A stretch of DNA of 64,000 bases, taken from Streptomyces sp. NBC_00236 (GTDB lineage Bacteria > Actinomycetota > Actinomycetes > Streptomycetales > Streptomycetaceae). The notes under the pieces are model-generated. The model had not been told where the DNA came from. It saw nothing but the letters and a program-made list of their open reading frames with translations, and ran no database searches. The DNA lies in contig NZ_CP108100.1 in the NCBI RefSeq assembly GCF_036195045.1, forward strand, positions 5,332,001 through 5,396,000, written 5' to 3'. A program made the translations under genes and the position numbers. Positions within the stretch are counted from its first letter, which is position 1, and each line of letters opens with the position of its first letter. Of this stretch, positions 17,141 through 28,337 are shown piece by piece.

Positions 17141-18022
17141 TTGACTGAGCAGCTTCGACTGATGGCCGTACACGCCCACCCCGACGACGAGTCGAGCAAG
17201 GGCGCGGCCACCATGGCCAAGTATGTGTCCGAGGGGGTGGACGTGCTGGTCGTGACCTGCACGGGAGGCGAGCGCGGCTCCATCCTCAACCCGAAACTCC
17301 AGGGGGACGCGTACATCGAGGAGCACATCCACGAGGTACGCAAGAAGGAGATGGACGAGGCCCGGGAGATCCTGGGCGTCAAGCAGGAGTGGCTCGGCTT
17401 CGTCGACTCGGGCCTGCCCGAGGGCGACCCGCTGCCGCCGCTGCCCGACGGCTGCTTCGCGCTGGAGGACGAGACCGTGGCGGCGGGGCGCCTCGTCGCG
17501 AAGATCCGCGCCTTCCGGCCGCAGGTCATCACCACGTACGACGAGAACGGGGGCTACCCGCACCCCGACCACATCATGACCCACACCATCTCGATGATCG
17601 CCTTCGAGGGAGCGGCGGACACCGAGAAGTTCCCCGAGGCGGAGTTCGGTCCCGCCTGGACGCCGCAGAAGCTGTACTACAACCAGGGCTTCAACAAGCC
17701 GCGCACGGTCGCGCTGCACGAGGCCCTGCTGGCGCGGGGCCTGGAGTCGCCGTACGGGGACTGGCTGGAGCGCTGGAAGGAGTTCGAGCGCGCCGAACGC
17801 ACGCTGACCACGCACGTTCCGTGCGCGGACTTCTTCGAGATCCGCGACAAGGCGCTGATCGCGCACGCGACGCAGATCGATCCGGACGGCGGCTGGTTTC
17901 GCGTTCCGATGGACATCCAGCGGGAGGTCTGGCCGACCGAGGAGTACGAGCTGGCGAAGTCTCTCGTCGATACCTCCCTCCCCGAGAGCGACCTCTTCGC
18001 GGGCATCCGCGACAATGCCTGA
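17141..18022 (+). CDS. mca: Mycothiol S-conjugate amidase
   Basis: Mca hydrolyses mycothiol S-conjugates to a mercapturic acid, which is exported, and glucosaminyl-inositol, which is recycled. It detoxifies electrophiles in actinobacteria. The 293-residue protein has the zinc motif HAHPDDE (about residues 11-17) and the third zinc ligand in GGYPHPDH (about 140). TTYDENGGY and the Mca-type C-terminal segment with GGWFRVP separate it from the deacetylase MshB. The TTG start at 17141 follows GAGG with good spacing, and upstream in-frame residues are not family-like. A SigR-like promoter precedes it. The next small gene overlaps its stop by 8 bp. Confidence 0.95.
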   Translation: MTEQLRLMAVHAHPDDESSKGAATMAKYVSEGVDVLVVTCTGGERGSILNPKLQGDAYIEEHIHEVRKKEMDEAREILGVKQEWLGFVDSGLPEGDPLPPLPDGCFALEDETVAAGRLVAKIRAFRPQVITTYDENGGYPHPDHIMTHTISMIAFEGAADTEKFPEAEFGPAWTPQKLYYNQGFNKPRTVALHEALLARGLESPYGDWLERWKEFERAERTLTTHVPCADFFEIRDKALIAHATQIDPDGGWFRVPMDIQREVWPTEEYELAKSLVDTSLPESDLFAGIRDNA

Positions 18023-18266
18023 TATGTACGCGACTCAGGCACTGACGCACCTCGTCCCGCTCGCCGAGGAACTGGACAAGAACAAGGTGACCCCCGGGGT
18101 CCTCGGCTTCATCGTCTTCGCAGCGCTCGCCGTGGGCGTGTGGCTGCTGATGAAGTCCATGAACCGGCACATGGGGAAGGTCGACTTCGAGGAAGCGCCG
18201 GATCCGGCGGCGACGGAGGGTGTGGCGGAGCCGGTGGGTTCCGCGGGTTCCACGCAGCGGAAGTAG
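18015..18266 (+). CDS. Small single-TM protein coupled to mca
   Basis: The 83-residue frame starts at ATG 18015, eight bases before the mca stop codon ends, so it is translationally coupled (an ATG at 18024 is an alternative). It has one central transmembrane helix (about residues 28-47, VLGFIVFAALAVGVWLLMKS), then a basic MNRHMGKVDF and an acidic, low-complexity tail. The N-terminal part holds LAEELDKNKVTPG. Its constant position after mca in streptomycetes, as I recall it, suggests a shared role, perhaps membrane tethering, but nothing is known. Confidence 0.8.
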   Translation: MPDMYATQALTHLVPLAEELDKNKVTPGVLGFIVFAALAVGVWLLMKSMNRHMGKVDFEEAPDPAATEGVAEPVGSAGSTQRK

Positions 18267-18330
18267 TGCGGTGGCGGGGCGGGGCGGAACCGGGGTGACC
18301 GGTGGCTCCCCGCCCCTGCGGGCCGGGTTC

Positions 18331-18470
18331 GTCCTCAAACGCCGGACGGGCTGAAAAGACGCCCTCAATCGCCGGGCGGGCTTGATGGTGCGGGAGTGGG
18401 CCGGAAGGCGCCTTCCATCGCCGGGCGGGCCCGACAGGGCCGGACAGGCCTGACAGGGCCGGACAGGCCC
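18331..18470. repeat. Cluster of Streptomyces intergenic repeats
   Basis: Three imperfect copies of a CTCAAnCGCCGGnCGGGCT-like unit occur at about 18331-18352, 18361-18382 and 18413-18430. A tandem pair of GACAGGGCCGGACAGGCC follows at 18433-18470. The first unit is a widespread intergenic repeat in Streptomyces chromosomes. The spacing is irregular, so this is not a CRISPR array. It may act as a weak terminator for the genes on either side. Confidence 0.65.
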
Positions 18471-18482
18471 CGTGCGGGCTGG

Positions 18483-21400
18483 TCATGGGGTCGCCGGGAT
18501 CGCCACGCCCATGATTTCGCGGGCATGGCGGGTCGGGATCAGGCCCAGGCGCCAGGCCTGCCAGCCGTCCTCCAGGTCCACGCCCCGGTTCAGGACCACC
18601 CGGAACGCCTCCGCGCAGTCCTCCAGCTTCGCGTCCCTCGTGGGATGGCCGGCCTCGGTCAGGTCGGCCAGTTCCTGCTGGGCCACCACCGTGCCCACCT
18701 CGATCCCGCCGGGTGAGGCGTACGGCAGCAGCGTGCAGCGCAGGAAGCGGGCCCAGTCCGCGCCCCGCGCGTCGCCGTACGAGTCGAACAGCTCGGCCGC
18801 CTCGCCGCACAGCTCCAGGGCCTGCGGCGCGCGCTGGTTGCCCGCGTCGATCAGGGCCAGCTCCAGAGCCGTCCAGGCCTCCCCGTGGGCGACCCCGATG
18901 CGGCGGAAGTCGGCCCGCGCGTCGACCAGCAACTGGCGCGCGAACCCCGAATTGCGCAGGTTGCCCGTCTGGGCGGCCCGCTGGTCGCGGGTGACGCGCC
19001 CCGAGTGGTGGCGGGCGCACGCCAGCCCGTACACATCGCGCATCCGGGAGAACATCGTGCGGGCCCGCTCCAGCTGCCGTACCGCCTGATCGGTGTCGCC
19101 GGCCTCCTCCAGGGCCTGGCCCAGGTAGTAGAGCGTCCACGCCTCACCGCGGGCGTCCTCGCTGTCGCGGTGACGGGCCAGGGCCGCGTTCAGCTGCTCG
19201 ACCGCGGGGGCCGGATCGCCGTCCATCAGCCGGGCCCGGGCCAGCTGGGTCAGCGCCCACGCCTCGCCCCGCTCGTCCCGCGTCCGCCCGTACAGATCCA
19301 GGGCCGTACGCAGCGCGGCCTCGGCCCGCTCCACCTCGCCCGTCCGCAGGCGCACCTGACCCAGCTGGAACTGCGTCCACGCCTCCCCGTGCAGCGACTC
19401 GCCCTCGCGGTGCAGGACCAGCGCCGTGTCCAGCAGCTCCAGCGCCTCGGCCAGGTGGGCCCGGTCGCGTTCCACCGCGGCCAGCGCGTGCAGCGACCAG
19501 GCACGGTCCTCCGCCTGGGCCGCGGACGACTGGAGCTCGATCGCCTCGCGCAGCCGCGCCGCCGCCTCCGTCAGGTTGCCCTGGTGGTGCAGGGTGATGC
19601 CGAGCGAGCACAGCGCCAGCGCCGTACCCGAGTCGTTCTGCGCCTCGCGGTACAGGCCGACGACGGACGACAGCGTGGTGCGGGCCTTGTCCAGCTCGCC
19701 GAGCTGACGGGCCGCGATGCCGGTCCGCCACTGCACCGAACGCTCCAGCAGCCCCTGGTCGACGGCCTGCGTCAACTCACTGATCTCGCCCAGCCGGTAG
19801 AGGTCGCCGCGCAGCAGGCAGTAGTCGCACAGCGCGCCCAGGAGGTCGAGTACCGCGCCCTGGTCGACGCCCTCGCTGTGCCGCAGCGCGGACGTGATGA
19901 AGCTCGACTCGTCGTCCAGCCAGCGCAGTGCCGCGTCGAGGGAGCCGAAGCCGTGCGGTCCGAACTGCCCGGCCCGGGTGGACATCTTGCCGTCGACCAT
20001 CCGGATGACCGCGCCCGCCAGCTCGGCGTAGTTCGCGATGAGCCGCTCCTGCGCGGCCGTGCGGTCCGCGGCCTCCTCCTCGTCGTTCAGCCGGGCCAGG
20101 GCGAAGCCCCGTACGAGGTCGTGCAGCCGGTAGCGCGAGCCCCGCACATGGTCCAGCAGACCGGCCTCCGCCAGGGCGGTCAGCAGCCGTCCGGCCTCCT
20201 GCTCGTCGGCCGACAGCAGCGCGGCGGCCGCCGCGGCGCCGAGGCTGGCCCGACCGGCCAGCGCGAGCCTGCGCAGCAGCCGCCGCGCCTGCTCGGACTG
20301 GTCGGTGTAGCGCAGCCACAGGGCCCGCTCGACCGGCGGGACCGGTCCGTACGCGGCCAGGTCGGCCGCCAGCGTGCCCGGGGTGCGCGCCCCGAGTGAG
20401 GAGCCCGCGACCCGCAGCGCCAGCGGCAGCCCGCCGCACAGCTCGGTGATCGCCTCGCCGGCCGGGTAGTCGTACGGCCCCTCCCCGTCCTCCTGGGACA
20501 CCTCCCGCAGCAGCTCCTCCGCACCCGCCGGGTCCAGCGCCCCGACCTCCAGCTGATGGACCCGGGCCGGCAGGGACTCCGGCAGACCGAGCGGTTCCCG
20601 GGCGGTGACCAGGACGAGGCTGTCCGAGCGCTCCGGTATCAGCGTGCGGACCTGCTCGGCATCGCTCGCGTCGTCGAGGACGACCGTCACCGGGGTGCCG
20701 GTCAGGTGCTGGTGGTACAGCTCGCTGAGCCTGCGCACCTGCTGCCCGGCGGAGGAGCTGTCGCGGAACAGCAGTTGCTCGCGGGGGGCGCCGAGCCGGT
20801 TCAGCAGATGCAGGAGCGCGTCCCGGGTCGGCAGCGGCGGCTCGTCGTCGGCGCCGCCGCGCAGATCGACCACGCACGCGCCCCGGAACTGGTCCTTGAG
20901 GCTGTGCGCCGCCCGCACGGCCAGGGTGGTGCGCCCGGAGCCCGGCGGTCCGTGCAGGACGACGACGGTCGGCTTCGTCTCGGTCGAGGCGCGGGCCGCG
21001 TGCACCCACTGGGTGATCTGCGCCAGTTCGGCCCGGCGGCCGGCGAACCCGCCCTCGGAGGCGGGCAGATGACTGAACGACTGCTCAAGAAGCGCGCGCA
21101 TGCGCGCGGCCGCACTGCGGTCCCCGCCGCGCAGCTGGGGCGCGGTCCGGTCCGCCGCGGCCTTCTTCTTCGCCGGGGTGCGGGACGAGGCGGCCAGCAT
21201 CCGCTGCTGGTCGATGAACGGGCGGATGCCCCGCACCTCCAGCGCCGTGAGCCACTGCAGCCGCAGCTGTTCCGTCCCGCCGGGCTGCCCGAGCGCCCCT
21301 GCCCGGCGATGCGCCGCCGGCCAGTGCGAGGCGGTGACCTTGGCGACGGTGGCGGTGGCGCCGGCGACCGCGACGACGGCGCCCGCGCCGAGCGCCAGGC

Positions 21401-21716
21401 CCGACGCCGTACCGAGCGCCAGATCCGCGCCGAAAGCCGCAGTGGCGGCAACTCCCGTGACCAGTAACGGCGTTCCGAGCGTCGCCCGGCTGAACCGTTG
21501 CGCCAGCGGCTGCTGCCCGGCCGTCTCGACGTCGAGCGCCTGGGTGTACGTGACGTACTCCTCGCCCGCCCCGGCCGCCAGCGAGTCGAGCGCGGCGCGT
21601 CCGCGTGCCATCAGCGTGCCGGGGTCGGTCCGGCCGCCGGAGCGGCGCACCTCTTCCTCCACGGCCCGTGCCAACAGCCGTTCGGCTTCCGCCCGGTGGC
21701 TGTCCCGCATCCGCAT
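18483..21716 (-). CDS. STAND NTPase with NB-ARC-like core and TPR repeats
   Basis: The 1077-residue protein starts at ATG 21716 behind GAGGGGG. Two hydrophobic helices occur early (about residues 75-125, TPLLVTGVAATAAFGADLAL and an Ala/Val-rich segment), so it is probably membrane-associated. Then comes a P-loop NTPase: Walker A HGPPGSGRTTLA near 255, Walker B TVVLDDASD near 345, and the NB-ARC signature CGGLPLALRVAG near 430. A winged-helix-like region with YRLHDLVRGFALARL follows near 545. From about 690 there are at least seven TPR-like units with the AW(T/S)L...LG pattern. Such proteins act as signal-triggered assembly switches. No N-terminal SARP DNA-binding domain or effector is visible, so its output is unknown. 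Confidence 0.85.
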   Translation of the reverse strand: MRMRDSHRAEAERLLARAVEEEVRRSGGRTDPGTLMARGRAALDSLAAGAGEEYVTYTQALDVETAGQQPLAQRFSRATLGTPLLVTGVAATAAFGADLALGTASGLALGAGAVVAVAGATATVAKVTASHWPAAHRRAGALGQPGGTEQLRLQWLTALEVRGIRPFIDQQRMLAASSRTPAKKKAAADRTAPQLRGGDRSAAARMRALLEQSFSHLPASEGGFAGRRAELAQITQWVHAARASTETKPTVVVLHGPPGSGRTTLAVRAAHSLKDQFRGACVVDLRGGADDEPPLPTRDALLHLLNRLGAPREQLLFRDSSSAGQQVRRLSELYHQHLTGTPVTVVLDDASDAEQVRTLIPERSDSLVLVTAREPLGLPESLPARVHQLEVGALDPAGAEELLREVSQEDGEGPYDYPAGEAITELCGGLPLALRVAGSSLGARTPGTLAADLAAYGPVPPVERALWLRYTDQSEQARRLLRRLALAGRASLGAAAAAALLSADEQEAGRLLTALAEAGLLDHVRGSRYRLHDLVRGFALARLNDEEEAADRTAAQERLIANYAELAGAVIRMVDGKMSTRAGQFGPHGFGSLDAALRWLDDESSFITSALRHSEGVDQGAVLDLLGALCDYCLLRGDLYRLGEISELTQAVDQGLLERSVQWRTGIAARQLGELDKARTTLSSVVGLYREAQNDSGTALALCSLGITLHHQGNLTEAAARLREAIELQSSAAQAEDRAWSLHALAAVERDRAHLAEALELLDTALVLHREGESLHGEAWTQFQLGQVRLRTGEVERAEAALRTALDLYGRTRDERGEAWALTQLARARLMDGDPAPAVEQLNAALARHRDSEDARGEAWTLYYLGQALEEAGDTDQAVRQLERARTMFSRMRDVYGLACARHHSGRVTRDQRAAQTGNLRNSGFARQLLVDARADFRRIGVAHGEAWTALELALIDAGNQRAPQALELCGEAAELFDSYGDARGADWARFLRCTLLPYASPGGIEVGTVVAQQELADLTEAGHPTRDAKLEDCAEAFRVVLNRGVDLEDGWQAWRLGLIPTRHAREIMGVAIPATP

Positions 21717-21866
21717 GAGTCCCCCTCGGTCCCTGCCCTTTCGACCGGTCCGGCACCCGGCCGCCTGAGGTACCAGTCTCCCGCCTGGGACCGGCGCGCG
21801 ACAGGGAGTCTGCGAGACTGCGCCGACAGCCCCCGCGCTCGATTCGGGCACACCTTCGCTTGGAAA

Positions 21867-21890
21867 TGGATTGTCCCTCACTTCAGGAAA
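21867..21890 (+). other. Possible vestige of the DUF255 gene at the left end of element 2
   Basis: In one frame these bases read W-I-V-P-H-F-R-K, matching seven of eight residues of the DUF255 motif WxVPHFEK that spans the right-hand junction at about 24800. The DNA identity is short (CCnCACTTC). It may be the left attachment site or what is left of the displaced 5' part of the gene. Confidence 0.4.
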
Positions 21891-21945
21891 TCATCGGCAC
21901 TGATCTCATTGCTTCCGTACTATTTCTCCTGAGACCGCGGAGGTT

Positions 21946-23607
21946 GTGGTGCGCGAGGATTACGCAACGTTGATCGGGTTAGGGCTCAGTTCCGCAGAAC
22001 TGGAGACTCTGGGTCTGGATAGGGCCGCGACGGCTGAGCCACCCGGACTCATGGACGCCTATCTGCGGCGAAGTAACAAGAAGGAGGATCTGGCCACGCT
22101 GCGAGGGCACTTGCGAGACGTAGTGCTCTGGGCGCAGGCGAACGGGCTTCAGATCCGACACGTGTGGTTCGAACAAATCTCAGCCTCCAAGTCATACGTA
22201 AGGCGTCGGGAGTTCGAGAAGGCCACGCAAGCGGTCATCGACGGCAAGTCAAGAACGCTCTGCGTGTGGAAGACGGACCGTTTCGACCGTCGTGGCATGG
22301 GCGCGGTGGGTCGGATGCTCGACGAGTTCGACCGACGGCACGCACGGCTCGTCTCCGTTTCTGAAGGGCTCGACTCGGCGCAGGGCGGCCGAATGGTCTT
22401 CGCGATCCTGAGTGAACGTGCCAGGGACGAGGCGAAGGACATAGCGCGGCGAGTGAAGATCGGGCACGACTCGCACAAGGCGGAAGGCCGAAGGGGAACA
22501 GGTAGGCCCCCCTTCGGCCTCCATAGCCCTCCAGGCAGCGGCAAGGTCGAACCTCACCCCGGCGAGTACGCCACGGCTCGCAGGCTGGCGGAACTCTTGC
22601 TCGACAAAAGGACGACGAAGGAAGCGGCCCACCAACTCAATGAGGATGGGTACCGAACCCGGAGCGGTGCCACCTGGTCACCCACGGCGGTGAGCAAGCT
22701 GGCTCAATCCCCGCTCTTCTCGGGCATGGTCCCGGTCCGGCGGCGGAAAACGGATGAGTACGGCAACCCGTTGGACATCTGGGAGGGGTACGGCGAGCCA
22801 CTGCGTAACGAGATGGGCGAAGTCATCATGTGCGGAACGGGGGTTGTGACACCAGGCGAGTGGTTTCAGATCAAGGCACTCATCACCGAACGGACTGATG
22901 AGCGATGGTCAAAAGGGAAGCCGGAAGCCAAGTACTTGGGAACGGGCAGCTACCGATGCGGACGAATGCGCGACAAGAGGGGCGTGGGCGTGCTTGAACC
23001 GTGCGGTGGTTCGATGAGTCACCGAGGCGGACGCTACCGGTGCGAAGTCAGACAGACGCGGGGCAAGTCAATCTGCGCCGGGGTGGTCACTCTCGCAGAT
23101 CGCATCGACCGGGCGGTTGGGCAGGCTTGGATTCACCACGTTACGGCCCTTGAGCCCGGCGATCCGGTAGTCACCGAGATGGCTCGCCGGTGGCTTGCCT
23201 TCGCTGACCCCGAGGCACAGGCGAAGAAGGACGAGGTACAGCAGGCCCTTGAGGCGGCCCGGCGGCGTGTGAAGAAACTCGAAGACGACTTCTATCTGTA
23301 CGGGAAGATGGATGAAGAGCGTTTTGATGAGCTGAGTGACGGGCAGCGCGCCGTTATGGAGAGCACCACCGCGATGCTTGAGGCGTTGGACGCGGAGGCG
23401 GACCTCTCACGCCTCACGCAGGCCGATTCCCTGTGTGAGGCGTGGGAAGCAGCGGACATGACGGACAAGCGGGTGCTCCTGAAATGCGCACTTGGCAGGA
23501 ACGGCATCACAGTCAGGCCTGCCGCCCGGCAGGGGGATCACACCCCGATCTTGGAACGGCTTGAGTTCGACTGGTTGTCGAAGCAGGACACAAGCACCGA
23601 GAAGTGA
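21946..23607 (+). CDS. Large serine recombinase (integrase), apparently intact
   Basis: The 553-residue protein has all domains of the large serine integrases. A resolvase domain (about residues 38-185) has the catalytic Ser in YLRRSNKKED at about residue 43 and the conserved VWKTDRFDRRG and ERARDEAKDIARRVKIGH segments. A recombinase domain follows (about 190-290, GRPPFGL...AAHQLNEDGYRTRSGATWSPTAVSKLAQSPLFSG). A zinc ribbon (about 330-380, YRCGRMRD...CGGSM...YRCEVRQ...C) and a coiled-coil C-terminal region (about 420-500) complete it. The GTG at 21946 follows CGGAGG; a second GTG is adjacent. Codon use is more AT-rich than the neighbours. It should catalyse attP x attB integration and may still be active. 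Confidence 0.93.
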   Translation: MVREDYATLIGLGLSSAELETLGLDRAATAEPPGLMDAYLRRSNKKEDLATLRGHLRDVVLWAQANGLQIRHVWFEQISASKSYVRRREFEKATQAVIDGKSRTLCVWKTDRFDRRGMGAVGRMLDEFDRRHARLVSVSEGLDSAQGGRMVFAILSERARDEAKDIARRVKIGHDSHKAEGRRGTGRPPFGLHSPPGSGKVEPHPGEYATARRLAELLLDKRTTKEAAHQLNEDGYRTRSGATWSPTAVSKLAQSPLFSGMVPVRRRKTDEYGNPLDIWEGYGEPLRNEMGEVIMCGTGVVTPGEWFQIKALITERTDERWSKGKPEAKYLGTGSYRCGRMRDKRGVGVLEPCGGSMSHRGGRYRCEVRQTRGKSICAGVVTLADRIDRAVGQAWIHHVTALEPGDPVVTEMARRWLAFADPEAQAKKDEVQQALEAARRRVKKLEDDFYLYGKMDEERFDELSDGQRAVMESTTAMLEALDAEADLSRLTQADSLCEAWEAADMTDKRVLLKCALGRNGITVRPAARQGDHTPILERLEFDWLSKQDTSTEK

Positions 23608-23999
23608 AGGTGGAAGCGTCAGCGGAGTGGTGCCGATCAGCGCTGTGGTGGGCGGCCGTTCTGCTTCAATGCTGGGATCGGATCTTGAGACCGGCGGCCG
23701 GTTAACCGAGATCATCGAGTTCGCGAGCGTGGCCGTCCTACGGGCGGGTACATCGGAAAAGCAGGCATCACGGTGCGCGCTGGAGACTGGTTCGGGGCAC
23801 ACATGCGTTGCGCTGGGAGCGATTCGCGCTGACGTGGCAACCGGGCGGCTCGAGAGTCTGCTGCCGCTCGCAGAGGCAAGCGCAACGCTGCCCCGATACC
23901 ACCAGCCGACGCCTCTGGGTGTCGTAGTTGCCTGCCCGCGTCCGTGTGTGTCCCCGTGGCGCGTAGGCGGTGCTTCGGGGCGTGCGCAAGGATGGAGGT
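23608..23999. other. Noncoding segment between recombinase and DUF255 gene
   Basis: These 392 bases belong to element 2. Open frames cross them on both strands but lack ribosome sites and recognisable motifs. The region must contain the promoter now driving the DUF255 gene. GGAGG lies at 23994-23998, almost touching the ATG at 24000. Confidence 0.5.
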
Positions 24000-26033
<2,034 letters not shown>

Positions 26034-26036
26034 GGC

Positions 26037-26678
26037 TCACAGCCGCAGGCCGCCCTCCAGCGCGATCAGCGCCTCGTCGACCATCGTGATCAGGTCGCCC
26101 TCCTGGCCGTGCTCGCCCCAGTACAGCGTGACCTCGCGCAGGGCACCCAGCACGGCCGCGATGAAGACCCGGATCCGCAGGTCGTCCGCGCTGCGGCCGG
26201 TGCGGTCGGCGAGCACCTGGGAGAGCACCTTCGCCGTGTCCGACATGGTCTCCGTCATCCGGGAGCGGATGGCGGGGACCTCCACCATCAGCCGGGTGCG
26301 CTGGCGCAGTTCCTCGTCCTCCGCGGTGACGAACGACGTCAGCGCCTCGCGCATCATCAGCCGCAGGGACTCCAGCGGGGGTTCGTCCAGCGGGCGGCTG
26401 CGGAGCACGGCCTCCATGATCGGGTCGTACTCGTCGGTGAGGACGATGTCCTCCTTGGTCGCGAAGTACCGGAACACCGTGCTCTGCGACACCTCGGCCG
26501 CCTCCGCGATCTGCTCGATGGTCGTCGCCTCGTAGCCCTGCTCCTGGATGAGGCGGTACGTCGCCTGCCGGATCGCGACCCGTGTCTTGAGCTTCTTGCG
26601 CTCGCGCAGCCCCATCGGGGGCTGCGCCTCGGGTGCGGTGAAGGAGGGGGTACGGGAGGTGGCGGCCATGGTTGCCAT
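26037..26678 (-). CDS. TetR family transcriptional regulator
   Basis: The 213-residue protein has the TetR helix-turn-helix at about residues 25-72 (TRVAIRQATYRLIQEQGYEATTIEQIAEAAEVSQSTVFRYFATKEDIVL) and a C-terminal ligand domain of the TetR_C type (LMMREALTSFV...VFIAAVLGALREV). The start ATG 26678 lies 2 bp after the MFS transporter stop, so the two form one operon with the pump first. It probably represses the pump and itself through the palindrome at 28209. The ligand, perhaps a drug, is unknown. Confidence 0.93.
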   Translation of the reverse strand: MATMAATSRTPSFTAPEAQPPMGLRERKKLKTRVAIRQATYRLIQEQGYEATTIEQIAEAAEVSQSTVFRYFATKEDIVLTDEYDPIMEAVLRSRPLDEPPLESLRLMMREALTSFVTAEDEELRQRTRLMVEVPAIRSRMTETMSDTAKVLSQVLADRTGRSADDLRIRVFIAAVLGALREVTLYWGEHGQEGDLITMVDEALIALEGGLRL

Positions 26679-26680
26679 TG

Positions 26681-28198
26681 TCAGGCATCGACTGGGGCGG
26701 CGGCCACGTCCGCGGGTTCCTCCCGCTCCGGTTCGGCGGCCGGCAGGAACGCCCCGACGAGCAGTGCGCTGATCAGCGCGGTGGCGCCGACGACCAGCAG
26801 AACCAGGCTCATGCCGTGGATGTACGCGGCATCGGCGGACTCCGCGAGCCGCTGCGCCCCGAGCCGTGCCGCGACGGTGTGGGCGGCGACGACGGAGTCC
26901 CCGGCCGTGTCCGCGGCGGCGGCCGGCAGGCCCGCGGTGTCGAGCCGGCCGCTGTAGGCCCCGGCGAGCAGGCTGCCCAGCAGGGCGATCCCGAGGGCGC
27001 TGCCCGTCTGTCGTACGGTCATCAGCAGCCCCGATCCGCTCCCCGCGCGGTCCGGGGGCAGGGCGCCGAGGGCGGCGTTCATGGCGGGGACGACGGCGAA
27101 GCCGAAGCCGGCGCCGGCGATGGTGAGCCAGAGGGCGGTGAATCCGTAGCCGCTGTCGACCGTCGTACGGCTGCCGAGCAGTGCGGCGAAGGCGAGCACG
27201 ACGAGTCCGGCCGACATCGTGGCGCGGGCCCCGAAGCGTGCGTTGACCGGGCCGCCCGCCCGGGTGGCGACGATCAGCCCGCCCATCATCGGCAGCATCC
27301 GCACACCGGTGCCGAAGGTGTCGTGGCCCAGTACGGCCTGGAGGTATCCGGGCAGGATGAACATCAGCCCGGCCAGCGCGAACATGACGAGCGTCGAGGC
27401 GAGCGTGCTCAGCAGGAAGGTCCGCTGCCGCAGCAGGGCCATGTCGAGCATCGGGCGGGCGGACCTGCGCTCGCGCAGCACGAGCGCGGCGATCAGGATC
27501 ACGCCCGCGGCCGGGACCGCCAGGACCAGCGGGTCGCCCCAGCCGCGTCCCGGCGCCTCGATGACCCCGTAGATCAGGGCGCCCAGGCCGGTCGCCGACA
27601 GGGCGGTGGAGACCACGTCGACGGTGGGGGCCGCGGGGTCACGGGTCTCGGGGAGCAGGAACACGCAGGCGGCGATGCCGATGCCGACCATCGGGATGTT
27701 GACGAGGAAGACCGAGCCCCACCAGAAGTGGTCGAGCAGCCAGCCGCCCAGAATCGGGCCGAGCGGCAGGCCGAGCGCGGAGGCGGCCGACACGATGCCG
27801 ACGGCCCTGATCCTGTCCTTGGGCTCACCGAACAGCGAGGGCAGTACGGCCAGGGCGAGCGGCATCACGAGCGCGCCGCCGACGCCCATCACGCAGCGGG
27901 CGGCGATGACGGTGGGCACGTCGTCGGCGAGGGTGCCGATGACCGATCCGACGAGGAAGACGGCGAGGCCGGCGATGAGCATCCGACGGCGCCCGAAGCG
28001 GTCGCCGAGCAGGCCCGCCGGGAGCATCAGCGCGGCGAACACGACGACGTATCCGTCGGCCATCCACTGCTGTTCGCCCGTGGTGGCGCCGAGCTCACCG
28101 GCCATGGTCGGCAGCGCCACGTTGAGGATCGTCATGTCGAATCCGAGGACGAGCATGCTCGCCACCAGGGCCCCCAGGGCCCACCAGCGTCGGTTCAT
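26681..28198 (-). CDS. MFS drug transporter, DHA2 (14-TM) family
   Basis: The 505-residue protein starts at ATG 28198 and shows the 14-helix DHA2 pattern: helix 1 with motif D1 (LGFDMTILNVALPTMAGELG), motif A (LLGDRFGRRRMLIAG), antiporter motif C (GLPLGPILGGWLLDHFWWGSVFLVNIP), and a late cytoplasmic R-Q-T-G-SALG segment. Such proton antiporters export cationic or lipophilic drugs. The TetR gene follows two bases later. The protein ends in an Ala/Glu-rich tail (EREEPADVAAAPVDA). The substrate cannot be told from sequence. Confidence 0.92.
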   Translation of the reverse strand: MNRRWWALGALVASMLVLGFDMTILNVALPTMAGELGATTGEQQWMADGYVVVFAALMLPAGLLGDRFGRRRMLIAGLAVFLVGSVIGTLADDVPTVIAARCVMGVGGALVMPLALAVLPSLFGEPKDRIRAVGIVSAASALGLPLGPILGGWLLDHFWWGSVFLVNIPMVGIGIAACVFLLPETRDPAAPTVDVVSTALSATGLGALIYGVIEAPGRGWGDPLVLAVPAAGVILIAALVLRERRSARPMLDMALLRQRTFLLSTLASTLVMFALAGLMFILPGYLQAVLGHDTFGTGVRMLPMMGGLIVATRAGGPVNARFGARATMSAGLVVLAFAALLGSRTTVDSGYGFTALWLTIAGAGFGFAVVPAMNAALGALPPDRAGSGSGLLMTVRQTGSALGIALLGSLLAGAYSGRLDTAGLPAAAADTAGDSVVAAHTVAARLGAQRLAESADAAYIHGMSLVLLVVGATALISALLVGAFLPAAEPEREEPADVAAAPVDA

Positions 28199-28208
28199 GT
28201 CCGACTCC

Positions 28209-28244
28209 TTTGATAGTCGCAGTCAAGTGACAGTAACTCTCAAA
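28209..28244 (-). promoter_or_regulatory. Probable TetR operator upstream of the MFS gene
   Basis: An interrupted palindrome with 9-bp arms (TTTGATAGT and ACTCTCAAA, one mismatch) lies 11-46 bases ahead of the MFS start. Inside it is a second partial TCA/TGA symmetry. A TTGACA box (28255-28260, minus strand) lies just upstream, so a bound repressor would cover the promoter. Confidence 0.55.
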
Positions 28245-28294
28245 AGATTGTGGGTGTCAACGTGTGGCCCCGCTGTCCGCGCCCGGACATGCGA

Positions 28295-28324
28295 AAGGGC
28301 CGCGGCTCGAAAGCCGCGGCCCTT
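28295..28324 (-). terminator. Terminator after the hemolysin-III-like gene
   Basis: A perfect 13-bp stem with a CGAA loop lies 14 bp downstream of the stop at 28338 and separates it from the MFS promoter. Confidence 0.82.
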
Positions 28325-28337
28325 GTCCTGAGGGGGC

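Noticed and set aside
18331..18470. Possible CRISPR-like array
   Set aside because: The repeated units are imperfect, irregularly spaced and lack unique equal-length spacers, and no cas gene is nearby. They fit common Streptomyces intergenic repeats.
21498..21932. 144-codon plus-strand frame ending before the recombinase
   Set aside because: Most of it is antisense to the start of the STAND gene. Only its short WIVPHF-RK piece is of interest and is listed separately.
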